From: Arsenophonus sp045399315
Lineage (GTDB): Bacteria > Pseudomonadota > Gammaproteobacteria > Enterobacterales > Enterobacteriaceae
DNA length: 64,000 nucleotides
NCBI GenBank assembly: GCA_045399315.1
Contig: DAYVGO010000032.1
Coordinates: forward strand, 26,312-90,311
Reading direction: 5' to 3'
Of this stretch, positions 45,833-56,479 are shown piece by piece. The position numbers were made by a program, and so were the translations under genes. A model generated the notes under the pieces. It was given only the letters and a program-made list of their open reading frames with translations, made no database searches and was not told the origin of the DNA. The stretch's first letter is position 1; each line of letters starts with the position of its first letter.

Positions 45833-46849
45833 ATGAAAGGGAAGAAAATATTAATTGTAGAAGATGAGGTGATTTTTCGTTCCGTACTGAGAAATTACCT
45901 TAAATCATATGATGTGATTACTTATACAGCCAGTAATGGACAAGAGGCGTTAGATATTATTAATGCTGTTGAGCATCTTGATTTGATTTTATGTGATTTA
46001 AGTATGCCCGTGATGAGTGGAGAGACTTTAATGCAAAAATTGGTGGAAATGAAGTGTGAAATTCCAGTCATTGTTATTTCAGGAACAAATAGAATTAGCG
46101 ATTTGGATAGAATGCTGCGACTTGGTGTAAAGGATGCGTTATTAAAACCGATTGTCGATTTTGATGATGTCAGAGAAACCATCACACGTAATTTATATCC
46201 TGATATTGTAGAAACAGTGACTCGTTTGTCTGCTGAACTTTCTCATATTCAGCAAATGTTACAGAATGAGAAACATGATATTTTGCCAGTTTTGCTTGAA
46301 TTACAGCCTAAGGTAAATCAAACACTAGCAAGTTATAAAATTAATTATCGTCAGTTAAAAGATATTAATAAAATTGGATTATTATTCGATCTAGCCGGAC
46401 TTTCTGAAAAGCAGATAGGTTTTTATTGCCTTGATATTGAGTATTCCCCAGGAGATGGAGTAATGGCTGCATTATTACTTAGAGTTGCTTTTAATGAATT
46501 ATTACAAAAATACCTCAATAGTCAATCAAAAACATTATTTAATATTAGTGAAATGCTTGAGCAAATAAATAACTTATTAATAGATTTAGGTATTAAAGGG
46601 CAATTTCCACTTTTATTAGGTTATTTTCATACTGAAAGTAAAATGATTGTGCTCGCTTCAGCGGGCCTGAATGTAAAATTAAAAACAGAGAATAAAGAAG
46701 TGAAATTATCATCTCGTGTGCCATTAGGTAGCTTACAATCAATTGTTTATCAACAAATAATGGAAAAAGGAACAGATTGGCAATGTAAAATTTGGAACCA
46801 TAAACATAGAATGACTCTGATGTTTAATTCATTGGTAGAGATATTATAA
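45833..46849 (+). CDS. rssB: Response regulator RssB (sigma-S degradation adaptor)
   Basis: RssB delivers RpoS to ClpXP. The protein has 338 residues (E. coli 337). The receiver domain begins KKILIVEDEVIFRSVLR; the phospho-acceptor is Asp55 in DLILCDLSMPVMSG, with VISGT and the Lys of LLKPI completing the acidic pocket. The C-terminal PP2C-like pseudophosphatase domain keeps ELQPKVNQTLASYKINYRQL and FPLLLGYFHTESK. The sequence is more divergent than neighbours but intact. Its usual partner rssA is missing upstream. Confidence 0.94.
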   Translation: MKGKKILIVEDEVIFRSVLRNYLKSYDVITYTASNGQEALDIINAVEHLDLILCDLSMPVMSGETLMQKLVEMKCEIPVIVISGTNRISDLDRMLRLGVKDALLKPIVDFDDVRETITRNLYPDIVETVTRLSAELSHIQQMLQNEKHDILPVLLELQPKVNQTLASYKINYRQLKDINKIGLLFDLAGLSEKQIGFYCLDIEYSPGDGVMAALLLRVAFNELLQKYLNSQSKTLFNISEMLEQINNLLIDLGIKGQFPLLLGYFHTESKMIVLASAGLNVKLKTENKEVKLSSRVPLGSLQSIVYQQIMEKGTDWQCKIWNHKHRMTLMFNSLVEIL

Positions 46850-47000
46850 TTATTTATTTTTACAAATTATTAACCTAGGCCAATTTTCTCTAGTTTGTTA
46901 TTTATCTGGTACATTTTACTGATATACTCGTCAAAAATGTTGTGGAAAATCTATCCGTCCTATTTCCTTAGTATGTTATATAGGTAACTTGGAAGAAAAA

Positions 47001-47909
47001 ATGCAATTAAAAAAAGCAGAAAAAAAAATCACTAAAGCAGTTATTCCTGTTGCTGGATTAGGTACTCGTATGTTGCCGGCAACGAAAGCGATTCCTAAAG
47101 AAATGCTGCCTCTAGCTGATAAGCCACTTATCCAATATGTAGTGAATGAATGTATCTCTGCAGGTATTCATCAAATTATTTTAGTCACTCATTCATCAAA
47201 AAATTCAATAGAAAACCATTTTGATACCAGTTTTGAATTAGAAGCAATCTTAGAGAAACGTGTCAAACGGCAATTATTAAATGAAGTACAATCCATATGT
47301 CCAAGCCATGTCACCATTATGCAAACTAGACAAGGTATAACCAAAGGACTTGGGCATGCAATTTTATGTGCAAAACCGTTAGTAGGAGAGGAGCCTTTTG
47401 CTGTAGTTTTACCTGATGTAATTATTGATCAGTATTCATCTGATTTGACATATTATAATTTGAGTGCGATGTTAGCACGTTATTATGAAACTTCAGCCAG
47501 TCAAATTCTTGTTGAGCCAGTACCAAAAGAACGTGTATCGAATTATGGCGTTGTTGATTGTGATAGTTATGAATTAAAACCAGGCGAGAGTAAAATTATT
47601 CAAGGTGTTGTTGAAAAACCTAAAATTGATGAGGCACCTTCTAATTTATCTATAGTTGGTCGTTATGTACTGTCAGAAAAAATTTGGCCTTTGTTAGAGA
47701 AAACGCCAACTGGCGCTGGTGATGAAATTCAGTTAACTGACGCGATTGAAATGTTGATGCAGCAAGCGCCTGTTGAAGCTTATCATTTGTTAGGTAAGAG
47801 CCATGATTGCGGTAATAAATTAGGTTATATGAAAGCATTTGTTGAATATGGTATACAGCATGAATCGTTTGGTCACGAATTTTCTGCCTGGATAAAGAAA
47901 ATATCTTAG
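47001..47909 (+). CDS. galU: UTP-glucose-1-phosphate uridylyltransferase
   Basis: Makes UDP-glucose for LPS, osmoregulated glucans and trehalose. The ATG at 47001 (GGAAG upstream) gives 302 residues, the E. coli length; a TTG at 46989 is an unlikely start. The nucleotide-binding signature is VAGLGTRMLPATKAIPKEML. Also conserved are YVVNECISAGIHQIILVTHS, KGLGHAILCAKPLVGEEPFA, VVEKPK and SHDCGNKLGYMKAFVEYG. Intact and downstream of rssB, as in other enterics. Confidence 0.97.
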   Translation: MQLKKAEKKITKAVIPVAGLGTRMLPATKAIPKEMLPLADKPLIQYVVNECISAGIHQIILVTHSSKNSIENHFDTSFELEAILEKRVKRQLLNEVQSICPSHVTIMQTRQGITKGLGHAILCAKPLVGEEPFAVVLPDVIIDQYSSDLTYYNLSAMLARYYETSASQILVEPVPKERVSNYGVVDCDSYELKPGESKIIQGVVEKPKIDEAPSNLSIVGRYVLSEKIWPLLEKTPTGAGDEIQLTDAIEMLMQQAPVEAYHLLGKSHDCGNKLGYMKAFVEYGIQHESFGHEFSAWIKKIS

Positions 47910-48740
47910 TTGGCTAATTATCGATAAATTTGACTCAAATCAATAAAAAACTCTATATGGTTTTTTTATAAAATATTTTTTGTTTATTATTACAAATTTA
48001 TTTTAACAAACGCTATTTATACATGAAATTAAAAAAGAGATTTATTGATTTTGTTAGTCGGGTTATTATGTCGTATCAATCGAGATATTACATACTATTT
48101 CAAATAATAAGAATTTGATTTTTGCTATGCATATATCGTTTTTGTTGCTAGTTAAGTTTTTCTAATGGTTAATAGTTAAATTTTTACCAATAATATTTAC
48201 ATTCACAGTGATCATAATTATGATAAAAAAGTATAATACTTATATTTAATTGATTTAGTATGTATAAGCTTGGTTGTTTATTTTTTGGTTTGCAGGCTAA
48301 TCTGTTTTATTATTTCTCTAGTAAATTTTTTTCATAATCAATAGTAGCTGATGATCCACACAACAAAATAAAATCTTATGTTTGCTGGTATAAATCTAGT
48401 GTAGGTTAATAATAAACACTAAATGCATAATGTTATAGAAATAAAAATCAATTATATCGATTGTTGCAGGAATAATTTTAAAACTTCAACACATAAATTT
48501 ACATAGCATCAGCATAGCAGATAATGAAATATTTATATTAATAGCAGTTGTATATTCTGATATCGTTATCTTTATTATAAAGAAAGATATACGCTAGTTA
48601 TTAGTAAAAAAGTGTCTTACAAGTAAATGTATTTAAAAATTACTAAAGTTATCTAATCGAGTATAGTTTGTTGATGTTTATTTGATTTTATAACGATCAG
48701 TTATTTGTTTTGATAAATGTTAATAATATGTGTAATAAAA
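47910..48740. other. Long gene-free gap between galU and hns
   Basis: Over 800 bases of AT-rich sequence without a recognisable gene, RNA or repeat on either strand. Confidence 0.55.
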
Positions 48741-48764
48741 AATACCCTTTATATAAAGGGTATT
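48741..48764 (-). terminator. hns terminator
   Basis: AATACCCTTT and AAAGGGTATT form a 10-bp palindromic stem; on the hns strand it is followed by TTTTTA. It lies 20 bases after the hns stop. Confidence 0.75.
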
Positions 48765-48785
48765 TTCAATGCGGAGAAAGAACAT

Positions 48786-49202
48786 TTAGATTAAAAAATC
48801 GTCTAACTTTTTACCTTTTTGTTCCATTGCTTTTTTGATCACAGCTGGTGTACGGCCTTGACCAGTCCAGGTTTTGATTTCACCGTTTTCATCTTTATAT
48901 TGATATTTAGCGGGCCGTGCAGCACGTTTAATACGGCCAGACGTTTTTGATGGGGCCTTAGCAGTAACAAGATCATCTAGACTGAGGCCTTCTCCTTCAA
49001 GCAATTTAATGTATTTTGCAACTTTTTGACTATGAGCTTCTAATTGTGCTCTCGCTTGATTTTCATCTTCACGACGTTCATCTACAACAGTATTGAACTT
49101 ATCTTGTATTTCTTGCAATGATTCTAACGGCATTTCTCTTGCTATTGCACGTAAGGTACGAATGTTATTTAATGATTTAAAATATTTCAATGAATCGCTC
49201 AT
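48786..49202 (-). CDS. hns: Nucleoid-associated silencer H-NS
   Basis: H-NS binds curved AT-rich DNA and silences horizontally acquired genes. The protein has 138 residues (E. coli 137). It has an N-terminal dimerisation coiled-coil (LNNIRTLRAIAREMPLESLQ), a Lys/Arg/Ala-rich linker (SGRIKRAARPAKY), and the C-terminal DNA-binding domain with the AT-hook-like loop TWTGQGRTPAVIKKAMEQKG, ending LDDFLI. Intact. Retention is notable because this AT-rich genome also carries the effector-like island. Confidence 0.97.
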   Translation of the reverse strand: MSDSLKYFKSLNNIRTLRAIAREMPLESLQEIQDKFNTVVDERREDENQARAQLEAHSQKVAKYIKLLEGEGLSLDDLVTAKAPSKTSGRIKRAARPAKYQYKDENGEIKTWTGQGRTPAVIKKAMEQKGKKLDDFLI

Positions 49203-49830
49203 TTTCCTGGTCTCGAATTAAAATGAATGTTGGCTGATGTTTTCTAATAATAGAATGCTATTTTATTTTCTGCAATAGTGAAGTTACAAAATAAGGTTAA
49301 ATTTATTGTTTTTTTAAACTTAAACTTCTTTGCAAAAGCAATATAAGCTTTCACTGGAAAAATATTATATATCTTATATTAGATACTAAGAATACTTAAA
49401 GATCTATACGAAAATGATAGTATTGCTTTTATATTTGAATTTCATTCAGATGTAAAGATAATGTTTTTTATTTTTATTCAACTTTATGGTATGTAACATA
49501 AACTAAATTTTAACTTAATATGTGTAAAAGAGTTTGCTTATTATGCTTTTTGTTGAGTTATTACTCCCAGGTATCTTAGTTCTATGATGAATGCTAGCTA
49601 TTAATAATCTTTTCATATCACATATTTTGTTAAAATAAAGATGTGGTTTGCATAGGATTACATTTAAACATACTGACTTTTCATGACTATAAAACATTAC
49701 TAAAAAGTCTGTTGTGTTAGTTATCAATATTTATAATCAAAATAAATGAAGAATAATGTTGGATAATGTTGGATAATGTTTGTGGTAAACTTTTAAAATG
49801 TTTGTCTAAATAGGTAAGAGGAAAGGGTTA
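49203..49830. other. Gap between hns and tdk with a short tandem repeat
   Basis: Holds the divergent promoters, none confidently placed. A 10-bp unit GGATAATGTT is repeated about two and a half times at 49755-49780. No gene recognised; a 70-codon minus-strand frame at 49515-49727 looks random. Confidence 0.5.
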
Positions 49831-50460
49831 ATGGCTCAGCTATATTTCTATTATTCTGCAATGAATGCTGGTAAATCAACTTCACTACTTCAGTCTTCGT
49901 ACAATTATAATGAACGGGAAATGAATACACTTATTTTTACGGCTGAGATCGATACCCGATTTGTGCAAGGTAAGGTAACTTCTCGAATTGGTTTAGTTGC
50001 TGATGCAATATTATTTTCACAGGAAACAGATATGGGTCGATTAATAAAAGAAAAAAATAGATATCAAAAAATTCATTGTGTATTGGTGGATGAGTGTCAA
50101 TTTTTGACTAAAGAGCAAGTTAGTCAGCTTTGTGAAATTGTTGATTATGCCGGTATTCCGGTTTTATGTTATGGATTGAGAACAGACTTTCGTGGAGAGT
50201 TGTTTATTGGTAGTCAATATTTATTAGCCTGGGCAGATAAGCTTATTGAACTAAAAACGATTTGTTACTGTGGACATAAAGCTAGTAGAGTTTTGCGATT
50301 AAATGATCAAGGTCTTACTGTTTATCAGGGAGAGCAGATTGAAATTGGTAGTAATGAGAAATATATTTCAGTTTGTCGTAGACATTATGTGGATGCAATT
50401 AATCACACTAAATCTATTGAAGCGGGTGAAAAACCTTTTTCAGTTGTTCCATTTAAATAA
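49831..50460 (+). CDS. tdk: Thymidine kinase
   Basis: Type II thymidine kinase for pyrimidine salvage. The protein has 209 residues (E. coli 205). The P-loop is MNAGKST (11-17) and the catalytic Glu is in VLVDECQFL. Zinc-lobe cysteines are in TICYCGHKAS and SVCRRHYV, and the lasso/substrate segment is YGLRTDFRGELF. A good SD (GAGGAAAGG) precedes the ATG. Intact. Confidence 0.97.
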   Translation: MAQLYFYYSAMNAGKSTSLLQSSYNYNEREMNTLIFTAEIDTRFVQGKVTSRIGLVADAILFSQETDMGRLIKEKNRYQKIHCVLVDECQFLTKEQVSQLCEIVDYAGIPVLCYGLRTDFRGELFIGSQYLLAWADKLIELKTICYCGHKASRVLRLNDQGLTVYQGEQIEIGSNEKYISVCRRHYVDAINHTKSIEAGEKPFSVVPFK

Positions 50461-50637
50461 TTTTTAAATTCCTATATTAAGTTATTATCCTTGAGTGAAA
50501 ATTAATTACGCAAAATAACTATTTTCAGTTTAAATTATTTTAAAATAAGCGATTAATAAAATAGTTTGAGATTAAAAAAACACCAAATATATTTTCAGTG
50601 CTGTTTAATAAATAAATGGTTACAAATAAAATGTTTA
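50461..50637. other. Short spacer between convergent tdk and adhE remnant
   Basis: No gene; no clear terminator. Confidence 0.4.
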
Positions 50638-53053
50638 TTAAGTAGATTCTTTTACTACATCGCTTTTTTCATCTTCTAGCAGAAATATATTTTTCTCTTC
50701 GCTAAATTTATTGCCATAGTAAGAATCCAGCATAATTTGTTTTAGCTCTGTGATCAAAGGAAAGCGAGGGTTGCGCCAGTACATTGATCATCAAAGGCAT
50801 CTTCAGATAATTTATCTATTTTAGCTAAGAAATCCTTTTCTGCTACTCCAGCTTTACGAATAGATTTAGGAATACCGAGCATAATTTTAAGTGTTGCTAA
50901 CCAATCAAGTAGTTTTTCAATTTTATTAGCAGTACTATCACTAGGCGAGGTTAATCCTAAATGATCGGCAATTTCACCATAGCGACGACAAGCTTGAGGA
51001 CGATCATATTGGCTGAATGCCGTTTGTTTAGTTGGTTATCATTAACCTTATATCGAATAACGTTTTCTATCAGCAACACGTTAGCTAAACCATGAGGTAA
51101 ATGAAATTCAGAGGAATGACAAACGCCTAAAAAGGCATTAGCGAAGGCAATACCCGCGATGGTTGCAGCATTATGTACTCGTTCGCGGGCAATCGGATTC
51201 TTTGCCATATTTGGCATAATAGCATAGTTGGCTAAAGGATATTTTTGCTCTGTTGCATCATCAGTAACAACAGCGAATGGTCTGACTTCTGAAGCCGTAC
51301 CTGAGGTGGTAGTAATGGCAACTATTTTGGCTTTAACGCCCATTTTAGGGTACGTTTACGGATATCCATAAAACACAAAGCAAGCTCTTCAAGATGGGTT
51401 TCAGGACGTCCATACATTACCTACATGATTTTAGCCGCATCCATAGGAGAACCGCCACCTAAAGCAATAATCACATCTGGTTTAAAGGAATGAATTAAAG
51501 CGGCACTTTTACGAACAATGCTCAAAGTTGGATCGGCTTCAACTTCAAAAAATACTTCAGTTTCTAGGTCATAAGTTTTCAGTACATTAATGACTTCATC
51601 TGCATAACCATTATTGAATAGGTAACTGTCAGTAACAATAAAGCACGTTTAGCACCATCAGTCGCAATTTCTTCCAGTGCTATTGGCAGGCAACCACGGT
51701 GAAAATAGAATTAGGGAGTTTATGCCATAACATATTTTCTGCTCTTTGGGCTACTTTTTTATTATTAATTAGGTGCTTAGGACCCACGTTTTAAGAAATA
51801 GAATTTCCACCCCAGGAGCCGCCGTAGCCTAAAGTTAATGAAGGAGCGAGCTTAAAATTATAAAGATCACCGATCCTACCTTGAGAGGCTGACATATTAA
51901 TTAAAATACGGGTGGTTTTCATTTCCTCGCCGAAATAATTAACTCGTTCAGCTTGGTTGTCTTGATCGGTGTAAAGACATGAAATATGACCAATACCTCC
52001 CATCTCTACCAATTTTTCTGCTTTTCCAACCGTATCGACGAAATCTTTACTGTGGCACATGGCAAGTAATGGCGAGAGTTTTTCATGGGCAAAAGGTTCA
52101 TTTTCGTCAGTAGCTTTAACTTCTCCAATTAAAATTTTTGGTATTTAGTGGCACTCTTATACCTGCTAATTGAGCAATTTTGACTGCAGGTTGGCCAACA
52201 ATGGCCGCATTTAAGCTACTATTTTTTAAGATAATGTTTTGTACCGCTTTAAGCTCTTTACCTTTTAATAAATAGCCGCCATGAGTAACAAAACGTTTGC
52301 GTACTTGGTTATAAATTTCGTTTACGACGATAACAGATTATTCTGATGCACAAATAACTACCATTATCAAAAGTTTTTGACATTAGAATTGAGGCCACAG
52401 CCCGTTTAATGTTGGCAGAGCTGTCAATAACGACAGGAGTATTATCCGATAGCTGGTTTTCTGAGCTATAAGTGGCTTTCACCATCCAGGGCCACCGGTT
52501 GCTAAGATAAGATTAACATCCGGGTTGTGCATCAATGCATTTGAAAGTTCGACCGAGGGCTCATCAATCCAACCAATAATATCTTTTATGTGCCAGTTGC
52601 AACAGCCACTTGCAAAACGATTTTGGTGGTGTTGTTATTGGCTTTTTTAGCACGAGGGTGTGGTGAAAAGATAATACCATTACGCGTTTTTAAACTGATT
52701 AAAGATTTAAAAATGGCCGTTGGAGTAGGGTTAGTTGTTGGAACAATACCACAAATTAAGCCGATAGGTTCAGCGATAGTGATGGTACCAAAAGTAAGAT
52801 AGAATGCCACAAGTCTTTTCATCCTTATAGGCATTATAAATATATTCAGAAACAAAATGATTTTTAATAACTTTATCTTCTATAATACCCATGACTAATT
52901 CTTCAATGGTTAATTTTGCCAAAGGCATACGATAATCAGCAGCGGTACGAAAGATTTTATCAACTTGAGCTTGGGTAAAATTTGCAAACTCTTGTTGTGC
53001 TTTTTTACTCGCCCGACAAGTTCATTGAGTTTAGTAACATTAGTTACAAACAT
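50638..53053 (-). pseudogene. adhE: Aldehyde-alcohol dehydrogenase AdhE, inactivated
   Basis: Bifunctional enzyme of mixed-acid fermentation. ATG 53053 reads MFVTNVTKLNELVGRVKKHN, then frameshifts alternate with good matches: TITIAEPIGLICGIVPTTNP, KSLISLKTRNGIIFSPHPRA, GGIGHISCLYTDQDNQAERV and GSWGGNSIS in the aldehyde half; FKPDVIIALGGGSPMDAA and AKIVAITTTSGTASEVRPFA in the alcohol half. About 65 residues are missing between YAIMPNMA and KNPIARERVHNAATIAG, which removes the iron-binding region. More than eight breaks in all. The adjacent gene order hns-tdk-adhE-ychE is conserved. Confidence 0.96.
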
Positions 53054-53439
53054 AAAAATTACTCCTAAAAAATTCCTGTTCTAAAAATAAACGAAAACGC
53101 TCTTATATTTATAAGTATTTAATAGATATATAGCTTATCATTTATAAGCGATACTAAAGTGATCTTTATCAAAAAAAGTGCATACGGAATCAATTCAGTA
53201 ATAAGTTATATAAGGTTAATTTCAATTAACAATATTATTGAATTGAGTAGGCTAAGTTGGCAATATTTTGTCTGGCTTTTTTTGAAGCTTATTTTTTATT
53301 TAGATTTAGTTTTTGAATTTTAGCTAGATAAGTATGCTACGTTAAGATAAAGTGTCTTTCCTACATAGGTTAAACATTATTATATTATGGATAATTAATA
53401 TTTAGCTAAGTGTTTAATGTTTGATTGAGGGACTCAATT
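53054..53439. other. Divergent regulatory region adhE / ychE
   Basis: Contains the FNR-like site described separately and a hairpin GCTTAT-CATTT-ATAAGC near 53133-53149. No gene. Confidence 0.45.
53159..53172 (-). promoter_or_regulatory. FNR-like palindrome upstream of the dead adhE
   Basis: GTGATCTTTATCAA differs from the FNR consensus TTGAT-N4-ATCAA at one position. It lies about 106 bases before the adhE start, a sensible place for oxygen control of a fermentation gene. It could also bind CRP weakly. Confidence 0.4.
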
Positions 53440-54084
53440 GTGGTTGCTACTTTGCTGGATCTACCTAATTATATTAATTTTTTTATAGGTCTTTTTGCTC
53501 TAGTTAATCCAATAGGAATTTTGCCTGTATTTATTAGCATGACTAATTATCAGTCTGTGATAGATAGAAATCGAACTAATTTAGTCGCTAATTTCTCAGT
53601 GGCTATTATTTTATGTATTTCGTTACTGATGGGTGAGTTTTTTTTAAAATTATTTGGTATTTCTATTGATTCTTTTCGTATCGCTGGCGGGATAGTCATT
53701 GTAGCGATTGCTATGTCTATGATTAGTGGTCGAATAGGCGAAGACAAACAGAACAAACAGGAAAAATCAGAAACTGTCATTCGTGATAGTATTGGTGTTG
53801 TTCCTTTAGCTCTACCATTAATGGCTGGGCCTGGAGCAATAAGTTCATGTATCGTCTGGTCTTCTCGTTGGGAAGGATGGCAGAATTTAATAGGGTTATC
53901 TTTAACCTGCATCTTTTTCGCTTTTTGTTGTTGGTTACTGTTTCGCTCAGCAACAATTCTAGTTAAGTATTTAGGGCAAACAGGGATTAATGTTATTACT
54001 CGTATTATGGGATTGTTATTAATGTCATTAGGAATTGAGTTTATCATCACCGGCACCAAAGCTGTTTTTCCCGGATTACTCTAA
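53440..54084 (+). CDS. ychE: MarC-family inner membrane protein YchE
   Basis: A 214-residue MarC/UPF0056 integral membrane protein of unknown transport role (E. coli YchE 215). The GTG at 53440 is the best start: GAGGG lies 8 bases before it and the N-terminus (LLDLPNYINFFIGLFALVNP) then fits the family. The TTG at 53425 would overlap the SD. Six membrane segments are likely. Conserved motifs are GLFALVNPIGILPVFISMTN, FRIAGGIVIVAIAMSMISG, KSETVIRDSIGVVPLALPLM and GINVITRIMGLLLMSLGIEF. Intact. In E. coli it precedes oppABCDF, which is absent here. Confidence 0.94.
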   Translation: MVATLLDLPNYINFFIGLFALVNPIGILPVFISMTNYQSVIDRNRTNLVANFSVAIILCISLLMGEFFLKLFGISIDSFRIAGGIVIVAIAMSMISGRIGEDKQNKQEKSETVIRDSIGVVPLALPLMAGPGAISSCIVWSSRWEGWQNLIGLSLTCIFFAFCCWLLFRSATILVKYLGQTGINVITRIMGLLLMSLGIEFIITGTKAVFPGLL

Positions 54085-54572
54085 TACCAGAATAACCCCA
54101 TAAATCAGTGACGTTTATGATTATTCATAAAGTTTTTTGCATATTGACATGATCATAAAAGCCTATATTAATAATTTTATTTATATAGTTAGTAAATATT
54201 AATTATTAATCAAACAATTATAGAACTAATTGTTATAAGTTATTAAAAAACGCTTTCTTACCAAGACCATGTTATCCATTTTCATTTATAGCTAACATGT
54301 AAGGTAACATTTTAAATTAAAATATTTTCTTGTTAGCTAATTAGTTCAGTTACAATAATGGCTAATGTAATTTTGGCCGGTAATTTGCGTAATAAATTGA
54401 TTTGACAATTAACTATGTATCTTATAGTTAAAACCAATATATGAATATCGTTATTATGAGTATCATTTTTGTTGTAATTTGTTAATTGGAAAATAAATAT
54501 TGCTGCTTAATCATTAATATTGGACTTAGTTTCACACAAATCATTTTCTGCCTTATATTTTATTAAAAACTA
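54085..54572. other. Gene-free gap between ychE and cls where oppABCDF would be
   Basis: Enteric genomes usually have the oppABCDF operon here. This window has only AT-rich non-coding sequence with no opp remnant, so the operon appears cleanly lost. Confidence 0.6.
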
Positions 54573-56033
54573 TTACAATAATGGACTAAAAAAATAGCAG
54601 ATACGTTCAATAATACGGTTCCATAATGGGCGTTTATTCCAATTATTCAGAATTAAAGGCGTAGAGCGGGCAATGTAATCGTACTGAACTAATATAAGAT
54701 CACTACCAAAGCTTTTATCATCAATAACAACAGTAATTTCAAAATTAAGCCATAGACTTCTCATGTCTAGATTAACTGAACCAATTAAGCTTAATTCACC
54801 ATCAACCGATACGCTTTTAGTATGTAAAAGCCCGTCATTGAATTGATAAATTTTAACACCAGCTTCTAATAATTCAGCGTAAAATGCTCGACTAGCCCAC
54901 CGGACCAAAAAAGAATTATTTCGATTAGGTATGACCATTAGTACCTCGACGCCACGCATAGCTGCTGTGCAAATAGCATGAATTAGATCATCACTGGGAA
55001 CAAAATAGGGAGTGGTAAGGATTAGCTGCTTACGAGCAGAAAAAATAGCCGTCATCAAAGATTGCTGAATTAATTCTTCTGGAAATCCGGGGCCTGAAGC
55101 AATAACTTGGGTTGTATGCCCGTTAGCTTGCTCAAATGGCATCATATTGATATCAGGTGGAGGAGGTAGTATGCGTTGACCTGTTTCCATTTCCCAGTCA
55201 AAGGCGTACACGATGCCAAGTGTTGTTGAGACTGGCCCTTCCATGCGCACGACGATATCTATCCATTGGCCAACACTGGCATTTTGCTTATAAAAACGAG
55301 GATCAACCATATTCATGCTACCAACATAGGAAATATAATTATCAATAATAATTATTTTTCGATGTTGACGGAGATCCATTCGACGTAGAAAAAAGCGGAA
55401 CAAATTTACTTTTAGTGATTCTATCAGTTCTATTCCAGCTTCACGCATTTTTTTTGGCTGATGGCTATGAAAAAACGACCAGCTACCAGCAGAATCAATC
55501 ATAATTCGGCATTTTATGCCACGTTTAGTCGCTTTGATTAGAGCTTCCGTGACTTCATCAACTAATCCTCCGGTTTGCCAAATATAAAACACCATTTCAA
55601 TATTGTAACATGCCGAGTTAATATCCCGTATAATGGCATTTAAAGAGTCTTGATAATTAGTTAAAAGTTGAATTTTATTTCCTTTGACGCCGCCTATTCC
55701 TTGTCTCTTTTCACATAGTTCAAATAAAGGTTCAGCCACTCGACTATTACTTTTGCAAAAAACATGTTTGGATTGTTTGAGTTTTGCTAGCCAAGTCTCA
55801 ACCGAGGGCCACATACTCTTTGCTTTCATTATTCTTCGCTTACCAAGGTGCAACTCACCAAAAGCCAGATAAGCAATTACGCCGACAAGTGGAATAATAT
55901 AAATAATTAATAGCCAGGTAAGTGCAGAGGTGACCGGACGCCGTATTAATAAAATGCGAATAGTAACCGTAGCGATCATTAGCCAGTATAGAAAAAGCAA
56001 AGCCCAATTTAGTAATATATAGACGGTTGCCAT
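54573..56033 (-). CDS. cls: Cardiolipin synthase A
   Basis: Condenses two phosphatidylglycerols to cardiolipin at the inner membrane. The ATG at 56033 gives 486 residues, identical in length to E. coli ClsA (MATVYILLNW); a TTG 6 bases upstream is less likely. Two N-terminal membrane helices span about 8-65. Two phospholipase D HKD motifs: HRKIIIIDNYISYVGSMNM (around 224) and HTKSVSVDGELSLIGSVNLD (around 404). DMRSLWLNFEITV is conserved, and it ends RICYFFSPLL. Intact. Confidence 0.97.
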   Translation of the reverse strand: MATVYILLNWALLFLYWLMIATVTIRILLIRRPVTSALTWLLIIYIIPLVGVIAYLAFGELHLGKRRIMKAKSMWPSVETWLAKLKQSKHVFCKSNSRVAEPLFELCEKRQGIGGVKGNKIQLLTNYQDSLNAIIRDINSACYNIEMVFYIWQTGGLVDEVTEALIKATKRGIKCRIMIDSAGSWSFFHSHQPKKMREAGIELIESLKVNLFRFFLRRMDLRQHRKIIIIDNYISYVGSMNMVDPRFYKQNASVGQWIDIVVRMEGPVSTTLGIVYAFDWEMETGQRILPPPPDINMMPFEQANGHTTQVIASGPGFPEELIQQSLMTAIFSARKQLILTTPYFVPSDDLIHAICTAAMRGVEVLMVIPNRNNSFLVRWASRAFYAELLEAGVKIYQFNDGLLHTKSVSVDGELSLIGSVNLDMRSLWLNFEITVVIDDKSFGSDLILVQYDYIARSTPLILNNWNKRPLWNRIIERICYFFSPLL

Positions 56034-56479
56034 AGGCAAAGATGTTCCTATCTTAGAGTCAGTTGATACTGTTGATTATCTGGTTATTCACTATAGCAAA
56101 ATAAAATTTGTTATGAATATCATAAAGTACCATTTTTAGTTTAAGTGTAAGTAATATAATGTATTTTATAAATATTTTAATTATTATATTCTTTAGTCGT
56201 TGTATGCTTTAACTTTGGCTTGCAGGTTTGAATAGTTACTTATTATTTTATACCACAAGCGTTAACTCTTTTTACTGTAAATGTATCAACTATATTTCTT
56301 ATTAGTTAACACTTAGATCTTATCATGTTAATTTATTTAATTAAAAATAGATTAGGACCTAATTTTAAGGTCAGGATGATACTTTTTTAATCTTAGAAGG
56401 CTATCCTTATTGAATATGATTGCTATTTGCATTTAGAATAAAATTTATCTAATCCGATTAATAAAGAAAGAATTTGCTC
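56034..56479. other. Divergent spacer cls / tonB
   Basis: No gene. The kch and yciI genes that lie here in E. coli are not seen. The tonB promoter must be in the last part; no Fur box was confidently recognised. Confidence 0.5.

Noticed and set aside
49755..49780. Short tandem repeat GGATAATGTT as a regulatory array
   Set aside because: Only about two and a half units of low complexity; no reason to assign function.
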